From: Nageia nagi
Taxonomy: Eukaryota; Pinophyta
DNA: 64,000 nucleotides
Direction: 5' to 3'
Assembly (NCBI GenBank): GCA_050084985.1
Contig: JBITNC010000001.1
Coordinates: 45,198,001 to 45,262,000, forward strand
The position numbers were made by a program, and so were the translations under genes. A model generated the notes under the pieces. It saw only the letters and a list, made by a program, of their open reading frames with translations, made no database searches and was not told the DNA's origin. Positions 57,621-64,000 of the stretch are shown in pieces (position 1 is the stretch's first letter; every line of letters starts with the position of its first letter).

Positions 57621-59380
57621 TGTTGATTAAGATTGTGTAATATATGCACCGCGAACAATCTTAACCAAAGTAAATCAAGAACAGACTATGGTGACAGTCT
57701 ATTCTCCGGAGAAGGTTGGTTCCTTATACATTGGGCGTAGAAAAAGTAATAGGAAAGGAAATAAAAGAGTAGAGTGCGAGGAATTCAAGCAAAAGGGTTA
57801 GGGTAACAGGAAAGAAATAAAAAGAGTAGAGTGCGAGGAATTTAAGCAAAAGGCTTAGGGTAACAAGAGAGAAAATAAAAAGGAGTAGAGTGCGAGGAAT
57901 TCAAGCAAAAGGCTTAGGGTAACAAGAGAGAAAATAAAAAGGAGTAGAGTGCGAGGAATTCAAGCAAAAGGCTTAGGGTAACAAGAGAGAAAGCAAAGGT
58001 GGATCACTAGTTCAGCATGAGCTTTCACAATGTGTGAAACCTTAGCCTGAATCTAGTGTAGCAGCTATGGCACAAGCTCTCACTCTCTAATAGTTTCCCA
58101 GCTTTACTCTACCATGTAGCAGACACAATTATACTAGCAACCCACAATTATCATTCAGGAAACAAGCCGAGCTGCCACGATGTAACCAAATAAAGAATGA
58201 CAATTATGAGTGCTAGACAAGAAAGGTCAAGATGGTATCATATTACTGATAAAAACTACAGGTCTTCGAGAATAAATGTAAAGAGCAATACTAGGCTTCC
58301 AACCCTTCTTCCACTTTATTTTCATATACTTATACTGCAATAATAGCAGTTACAAGATTTGCAAAATAGAAACATTTACAAAACGGCTTAAAGATTCCAT
58401 CCTTCTTTTAATTGATACTACCTACATACGCCACTTGGTAGAATATTACAAAAATGAGGTAGATGCAGATGATACGATTTCTTGATAACTGTGATCTAAC
58501 TTTTTGCTGGCCTCGTCTCTACATTTTGGAATGCTTTGTTCATCTCGTTCTGACTATTTGATCACTCTTTGCTGACTCATCATCTCCGGGACCCAGTTTC
58601 ATTCAAAAATGAGAATGTTATTCTCTCTGTGATGTCATCTCTATGCTTCCGGAATGCTCTACTCACTTTCTTCGGAACCCGATTTTTTCAACAATTGAGG
58701 TTTTATCATTTCATTCCAAAATGTTTTACTCATTGACTCCAGGCATTTTAATTTCCCTTACTGACCTCATCATCTCCGGGACCCAGTTTCATTCAAAAAT
58801 GAGAACGTTGTTCTCTCCGTGACATCATCTCTATGCTTCCGGAATGCTCTACTCACTTTCTCCGGAACCCAGTTTTTTCAACAATTGAGTTTTTATCATT
58901 TCATTCCAAAATGTTTTACTCATTGACTCTGGGCCTTTTAATTTCCCTTGCTGACCTCATCATCTTCGGGACCCGGTTTCATTCAAAAATGAGAATGTTG
59001 TTCTCTCCGTGACGTCATCTCTATGCTTCCGGAATGCTCTACTCACTTTCTCTGGAACCCAATTTTTTCAACAACTGAGCTTTTATCATTTCATTCCGGA
59101 ACACTTTACTTCTGGAACATTTATTTTACGGGGTTCCAACTTCTTCGATCATTCCTCGCTGACCTCATCACTTTCTCCGGAACCCAGTTTTGGGTTAAGG
59201 CCCAGCATCGTTGACGTCATCTCTTACCTCCGAAACGCTTTACTTTTGGAACACTTAACTTTCAGGCTTCGGCTTCTTTATCTACTCTAGAAAAACTCCC
59301 AAGGATCTTAAAATGAGCTCATGATTGCAAGTACAATACACCGAGGCTTTAATAAAGAGTTTATTATGTATGAATATACA
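57621..59380 (-). repeat. Element L right LTR (5-prime LTR, 1760 bp)
   Basis: It runs TGTTGATTAAG...GAATATACA, with the same two internal arrays as its partner (57753-58000 and about 58530-59130). TGACGTCA-type sites are at about 59010 and 59213. The overlapping plus frames at 59009-59290 and 59023-59214 are by-products of the array. Confidence 0.95.
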
Positions 59381-59385
59381 ATTAC

Positions 59386-59470
59386 CATCTCCCAATCTAT
59401 CAACTATCTTAATGAACAAAAATATGAATCAATCTGAAGTCATAAAAGTAAAAAATGATATAGTTATAAG
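59386..59470 (+). pseudogene. Element J, short pol segment after element L
   Basis: Directly after the second ATTAC the J reading frame continues in register for about 28 codons (PSPNLSTILMNKNM and on). It is then lost where the minus-strand sequence of element I begins. This in-register continuation confirms that L landed inside the J coding region. Confidence 0.65.
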
Positions 59471-60113
59471 GGTTTCATTTTTGCATTGTCTCATGGTGTA
59501 TAATTCTATAATTGTTCCTTTCTCTTTGATGTTATGCTTGTATTTTCCATTGAATAGTTTGACCAATGACTTGAAAGAATCAATTGAAACTTCAAGAAAA
59601 ATATAGAACCATTTACTAGCATAACCTTTTGTACTCCTTGGGAAAAATTTGGCCATAAAATTCACCTTCAATCCTAATTTCCACAAGCACTCCTCCTAAA
59701 AGCTGATAAGATGTTTTGGGTCTTGGTCACCACTAAACATCTCGAACTTGGGGGCCTTGTGCTCAAGTGGTAGGGGATAATTGTGGATCTCTTATGACAA
59801 GGGTGATATGAATACACCATCATAGTTCTTGTAAATTTATTATGGTCTCCAATTATTCTTAATATTGGTAAGTCATGCAGTTGTGATAAGATCTGGTACT
59901 ATCAATGAACTATCTAAACTCTTTAATGATTACATCTCTCTTTCCATATTTTCTACTTTCTTATAAATATATTGAATCATTTGCTCCATTATTACAACTC
60001 TAATGACCCAAAAATAGGTTTATAAATATTTTTAATAATGTGTATTTGTTAAAAAATTCTTATGATATTTTTTTGAGAGGGAAAGATAAATCAAATAGTC
60101 AGGTTCACCAAAA
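59471..60113 (-). pseudogene. Element I: Ty3/gypsy gag fragment and leader
   Basis: On the minus strand 59810-59480 reads HKAPKFEMFSGDQDPKHLIS, then VNFMAKFFPRSTKGYASKWF and VSIDSFKSLVKLFNGKYKHN, the Retrotrans_gag capsid pattern, ending TMRQCKNETLITI. The leader extends to 60113, with a TTTGGTGAACCTGAC primer-type site near 60114-60100, like that of element E. Only the first part of the element is present. Confidence 0.75.
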
Positions 60114-60610
60114 TGTAGACCTAAAACAATTCATAAATGATAAAACCAATGCACTATTTGTCTATGATATATAATTGAAGCATATATGAGAAATATAGCA
60201 TCAATTAAATAATCATAATCAATGTACCTTCATTGCAATTACATGAATATGAAATAATAGCAACCATCCATCAATCACCATAATGCAGAATAAGAAATGC
60301 ATACCACCAATAGCTTAAGATGGAACATCGTTAGCTACATGGGATAAGCATATCTACAAATGGAATAAAAGTATGCAAAAGTGAGACAATCGGTTTAACA
60401 AATCTATACATAGGTGGTGTTACAAAATATTGTTATTGATAGGATAGAGTGATCTTGCATGTTTTGGTATCTCTCTTGGTATTTTTGAGGCTCTCGCATG
60501 ATATTTCCTTCATGTATTTGATGTTTCTTTATAGTCACATCTTGATCTTGTTTTATTTTTGGGATCATTGTACATTACATGGTTTGAGGTGTATTTTTAG
60601 GGTATAATCA
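60114..60610 (-). repeat. Probable LTR of element I
   Basis: It starts TGTAGACCTAAAA on the plus strand, next to the primer site of I. The right end, before J RT resumes at about 60612, is not defined, and there is no second copy in the window. I rely on the TG start and position. Confidence 0.4.
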
Positions 60611-60611
60611 A

Positions 60612-61085
60612 ATAAAATTAGCAATAGAGGATCAACATAATATGGCCTTCATAACACCTTAGGGACCATTTTGTTATAAAGTAATACCCTTCATCTTAAA
60701 TAATGCAAGAGCTACCTATAAATAGGTAATGACATATATTTTTCATAATTACATGCATGACATTGTGGAAGATTACATAGATGATGTATTAGCTAAATCT
60801 AAAACCAAAGAAGACCATTTAAAGGTACTTGTGAATATATTTGATAAATTGTTGGAACATAACATTCAACTAAATCCCAAGAAATGTATTTCTAGAGTTA
60901 CTTCAGGAAAATTATTAGATTTTATTATTTCCAAGTGAGGAATTGAATTAGACCCTAATAAGATAAAATCAATATTTAATATGCCTCCTCCTTCAAATAT
61001 AAAACAATTACAAAGTTTATAAGGCAAATTACAAGCTATAAGATGATTCATATCACAATTATCAGATAAGGGAAAACCATTTAAC
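60612..61085 (+). pseudogene. Element J reverse transcriptase, C-terminal half
   Basis: Tat-type Ty3/gypsy RT, beginning in the palm with AIEDQHNMAFITP and lacking the fingers. The open stretch 60729-60938 has MTYIFHNYMHDIVED and the catalytic YIDD (VEDYIDDVLAKSKTKEDHL), then LNPKKCISRVTSGKLLDFI. The thumb follows with IELDPNKIKSIFNMPPPSNI, LQSL*GKLQAIR and FISQLSDKGKPFNKLLKKG. Stops are few. The missing N-terminal half corresponds to the place where element I sits. Confidence 0.85.
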
Positions 61086-61560
61086 AAATTGTTAAAAAAG
61101 GGGATTACATTCCATTAGGAAAATGAACAACAAGAAGCATTTTACAAAATAAAAATGTTATATTTAATCACCTCCATTTTTAGTCCTACCTAGGGAAGGG
61201 GAAGCATTTCTACTCTATTAATTGGCTATGAAATCTACACTAGGAACTATATTTGTTCAAAAGAATGAAAATAATAAGGAGCAAGCTATATACTATCTCA
61301 GTCAAACCTTAGTCAGTTATGAAATCAAATATGTGTATATGAAAAAGTTATGCATGGAATTAGTCTTTGCAATAAATAAATTTAGATATTACATACTAAA
61401 TCATACCTCTTATCTAATTTCCAAAGCAAATCCATTGAAATACATGATGAACAAAACCTATCTAAATAGAAGAACATATAAATTTATTATGCATTTGATA
61501 GAGTTTGATTTATAATTTATAAGTTAAAAATCAATTAAAGGTCAATTCATAGTCGATTAT
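61086..61560 (+). pseudogene. Element J RNase H (decayed)
   Basis: RNase H of the gypsy RT unit. After a frameshift near 61190 the open stretch 61222-61515 reads MAMKSTLGTIFVQKNENNKE, then AIYYLSQTLVSYEIKYVYMK, KLCMELVFAINKFRYYILNH and FIMHLIEFDL. These match the conserved LYLS....A.GA...Q, YYLS..L...E..Y and E.LALV.A..KLRHY blocks. QRSIHSRLSCK-like sequence follows with the frame broken. The first acidic residue lies in the frameshifted area. Confidence 0.8.
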
Positions 61561-61639
61561 CTTGTAAAAGAACCATTACATGATGATAGACCACTCATCA
61601 TTGAATTATCGAATAAGCATATTTCCTAATTAGATGAGA

Positions 61640-62338
61640 TGGAAATTCATGTTGATTCTAAAGAACACTAGGATATCATTATCTATTTTGATAGATCTTG
61701 ATGAAAAAAAGTGGAGGTGCTAGTGTTGTATTCATAACATCACAAGGGTTTCCCATACCATATTCCTTTAACCTTAATTTTCCATGTACAATAAAAACAT
61801 TGAGTATGAAGCCCTAATACTAGCTATAAATACTACCATAAAATTAAAGCTAAGAAAGGTCAAACTTATTGGTGACTCATTGTTAATTGTAAATTAGGTT
61901 AAAGGTATTTTCTAATGCAAATAACCTTTACTACAAAAATACAAAAAGTTGGTGGACATTCTATTACAATCATTCAAAAAATATGACCTAGAAGTAGTAC
62001 CAAGATTAACTAATAGATTTGTTAATGCTATGGATTCAATTGGATCTTTAATACATGAGAATCCTCATCAATAAACCATTCATATTGAAATACTCTAAAT
62101 CACCCAATATTCATTAGAGATGGATAGAATGGAACATTTGGCTCTTGACATTATAATGGAAGATAAAAACATTTGGCATATCCAATTAGTTAAATTCTTA
62201 AGAGATGGAGTTTTACCTATTAATTTAACAAAATCAACTACAAAGGTATTCAAATTAAAAGCTTCTCACTATTGTATGTTAGGGGATGTTCTTTATCAAA
62301 GGGGTTTTTGTGGGATATTGCTTAGATTCCTAGAATAG
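61640..62338 (+). pseudogene. Element J archaeal-type RNase H (aRNH) and linker, downstream of RNase H
   Basis: The second RNase H of Tat elements, here in the order RT, RNase H, aRNH, integrase. Blocks are DIIIYFDRS near 61675, KKSGGASVVFITSQGFPIPY (61710-61765), EYEALILAINTTIKLKLRKV (61806-61860), KLIGDSLLIVN (61863-61895) and KYDLEVVPRLTNRFVNAMDS (61981-62040). The D-E-D residues can be placed. The linker MDRMEHLALDIIMEDKNIWH to DVLYQRGFCG (62120-62310) leads to integrase. Four or more stops and two frameshifts are present. Confidence 0.8.
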
Positions 62339-63360
62339 GCAAATTCATAAATTACAATTTCATACACACATGATGGAATTTATGAAGGATATTTTAGTGG
62401 TCCTACAATCACAAAATGACTAATGCGTATTGGTTGCTATTGTCCTACTATGGAACATAGCTATATCTAATATGTTAAAAAATGCTTCAAGTATTAACAA
62501 TATTCTAATTTGTTTAATCAATCATTGCAAGCATTAAAACCCATGCAATCTCTATGGTCATTCTCAAGATGGGCACTATATCTTATAGTTCAAATATCTC
62601 CTACTTTCTCAGGTGGCCATAAATTTATAATAATAGCTATAGAATATTTCATAAAATAGGTTTAATATATTCCTATTATTTATATAAATGGATTGAAAAT
62701 AGTAGAATTTATAGAACATCATATCATTTATCATTTTGAAATCCCTAATCAAATTATCACATTAGATTTAGTTTTTCAATACCTTATTACCCTCAAGGGA
62801 ATGGACAAGATGAGGCTAAAAATAAAACTATTTGGAGTATTCTTCTTAAAATAGTAGATAATTCTCATAGAGACTAGCATGTAAGAATCCCACATGCTTT
62901 ATGGGCCTACCACACTAGTATTAGAACTCCTACAGGGGAAACCCCATTTTCTCTCATTTATGGAGTAAAATTAGTTTTGCTCTTAGAAATAGAAATCTTA
63001 TCTTTATGAATTGCTCTACAAGATTACATTATATATGAGGCAGCTCACCAAACATGATTAGACCAGTTATTATTATTATACAAAATATGAGTTTATGGAT
63101 TAGAACATACATGTACTAATCAAAATTGTATTAAAATAGCTTTTGATTAAAGGGTTAAAAATTTATGAATTTCACATATGTTCTAATCATGATAAATTCA
63201 CCCTTAATTGGCTATGACCATATATAATCAAAAGAAAATTTGGTTCAAGAGAATACCACTTAGCTAACATGGAAGGAAATGAAGAGCATGAACCAATAAA
63301 TATCATGCATATTGATCCTTTTATAGTTAAATTTGGTTTATATTCTTTGTATATATTATA
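62339..63360 (+). pseudogene. Element J integrase (decayed)
   Basis: It starts with a degenerate HHCC finger: HTHDGIYEGYFSGPTITK, CYCPTMEHSYI and YVKKCFKY, where the last Cys has become Tyr. The core reads FSRWALYLIVQISPTFSGGH, with Tyr in place of the first catalytic Asp, then [25 protein letters not shown] and a WA(Y)HTS-like block follow to 62960. The C-terminal part has YHLANMEGNEEHEPINIMHI (63262-63320), the usual gypsy integrase end. Many stops are present. Confidence 0.75.
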
Positions 63361-63423
63361 AATATAAAATTAAATATATGAAAATTTATTCTATGAACTC
63401 ATGATAATAAATAAATTTAAAAT

Positions 63424-63980
63424 ATGGCAACCAAAAGGACCAAGCATATTCATGTATCATTGGAAAGAAGAGGAATATGATAAATGTTATGGTTTGATAA
63501 GCCTATATATTTAGAGGATAGAGCTATCTCCAGACTTATAGAATTCACTTTCCAAGGATCATGGAATTTTCTTTGATTGCCTACTAACATATAGAGAGAT
63601 CTGGCCTTGAAGAATTATCTAGGTAAATTTGATGGATGCAAATCTATTTTAAATAATACAATCTTGATATATATCTAGATATGGTTGTGTACATTTAGGT
63701 TATCGGTATTATCAAAAATAAATACATAAGGTAAATTTGTTACGCTTTTATTGGCCTACACTTGCACCTGGAATTATATTAAGTTGCTCTTTTAACAATC
63801 AAGTGTTAGATATTACAGTTCATGACCCTGAGAATCTAGATGAAATATTAGAATGGATAAATCATCTTACTAGATACCTATGTCATCAAAAACTAATATA
63901 TGACTTTTTTACCATGTTTGTCTCCAAAGTTCAACACAATAAAAAGAGAAAAAAAATCAACAATTTTCTCTATTGAATTA
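63424..63980 (+). pseudogene. Unrecognised third ORF of element J
   Basis: About 60 bases after the end of pol an ATG at 63424 opens MATKRTKHIHVSLERRGI, and the frame continues for about 125 codons with a handful of stops. It contains AISRLIEFTFQGSWNFL and DLALKNYLGKFDGCKSILNN. Near 63800 a frameshift leads to NNQVLDITVHDPENLDEILE and WINHLTRYLCHQKLIYDF. I do not recognise it. The N-terminal end is basic; there is no clear membrane segment or signal peptide. Its position matches the extra ORF some Tat and Athila-type elements carry between pol and the 3-prime LTR. It is not obviously similar to the third region of element A. Confidence 0.5.
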
Positions 63981-64000
63981 AAGGTTTCTTCTCTCTTCTT

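Larger units (their letters stand above)
54052..59380 (-). mobile_element. Element L: gag-only LTR retrotransposon with TSD ATTAC
   Basis: Two LTRs of 1761 and 1760 bases flank only 1808 bases of internal DNA. The 5-base duplication ATTAC lies at 54047-54051 and 59381-59385. On the minus strand the right LTR is followed by a primer site and leader, then gag; there is no protease, RT or integrase. This is the layout of a non-autonomous gag-only (TR-GAG or LARD-like) element. It interrupts the pol of element J. In the first 200 bases the LTRs differ at nine sites, all transitions. Confidence 0.95.
46401..64000 (+). mobile_element. Element J: large Tat-like Ty3/gypsy retrotransposon, runs off the window
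   Basis: LTR (46401-46490 plus 47952-48875), primer site, leader, gag, protease, RT, RNase H, aRNH, integrase and a third ORF are in order on the plus strand, interrupted by K, L and I. Taking out the three insertions leaves about 10 kb in view, plus a right LTR beyond the edge. The Tat assignment rests on the aRNH and on RT/RNase H motifs. It hosts the other insertions and is therefore older than they are. Confidence 0.8.

Noticed and set aside
59009-59290. Overlapping plus-strand frames in the right LTR of L (also 55455-55646)
   Set aside because: They are produced by the LTR repeat array and lie antisense to the element; no domain is present.

Overview
The window looks like intergenic DNA from the large nuclear genome of a seed plant. 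It is very A+T-rich, I see no intact host gene, and almost everything recognisable is a decayed retrotransposon, many nested inside others. The lineage points are the Tat-type Ty3/gypsy pol genes with a second (archaeal-type) RNase H, a plant mobile domain remnant, and a DUF4283-type LINE ORF1. A conifer or another big-genome plant would fit, but I cannot name the species.

Layout. 1-10216: a minus-strand Ty3/gypsy element (A) with gag, protease, aRNH, RT, RNase H and integrase, an unrecognised third coding region downstream, and a probable long LTR carrying a 26-bp minisatellite. 10783-12110: a second pol fragment of the same kind (B). 12111-21500: mostly unassignable, with a decayed plant mobile domain reading frame (about 14985-16790), a local tandem repeat and an AT microsatellite. 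21500-23541: a minus-strand gypsy protease scrap (C) and a LINE ORF1. 23542-26084: a short LTR element (D) with an extra inverted LTR copy. 26400-29231 plus an LTR split across 29232-38393: minus-strand gypsy remnants (E) that share LTRs in series.

29704-38100 is a complete but dead Ty1/copia element (F), with 498-bp LTRs and the target duplication AATAT, inserted in an LTR of E. 38394-42990 holds a gag scrap (G), a 393-bp tandem duplication and blank AT-rich DNA. 43411-45640 is a plus-strand gypsy gag (H).

46401 to the right edge is one large plus-strand Tat-like gypsy element (J): LTR, PBS, repetitive leader, coiled-coil gag, protease, RT, RNase H, aRNH, integrase and a third ORF. J was hit three times: by an LTR without recognised internal DNA (K, 46491-47951) in its LTR; by a gag-only non-autonomous element (L, 54052-59380, target duplication ATTAC) after its protease; and by a minus-strand gypsy fragment (I, about 59470-60610) that replaces the start of its RT.

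The genes do not form a cellular pathway. They are parts of retrotransposon polyproteins, and all the coding regions I could follow carry stops or frameshifts. Nesting gives relative ages: J is older than K, L and I, and E is older than F. The observations most worth following are the two aRNH positions, the unrecognised third ORFs of A and J, the gag-only element L that shares its primer site and leader with A, the LTR-internal tandem arrays with TGACGTCA-like sites, and the plant mobile domain relic.
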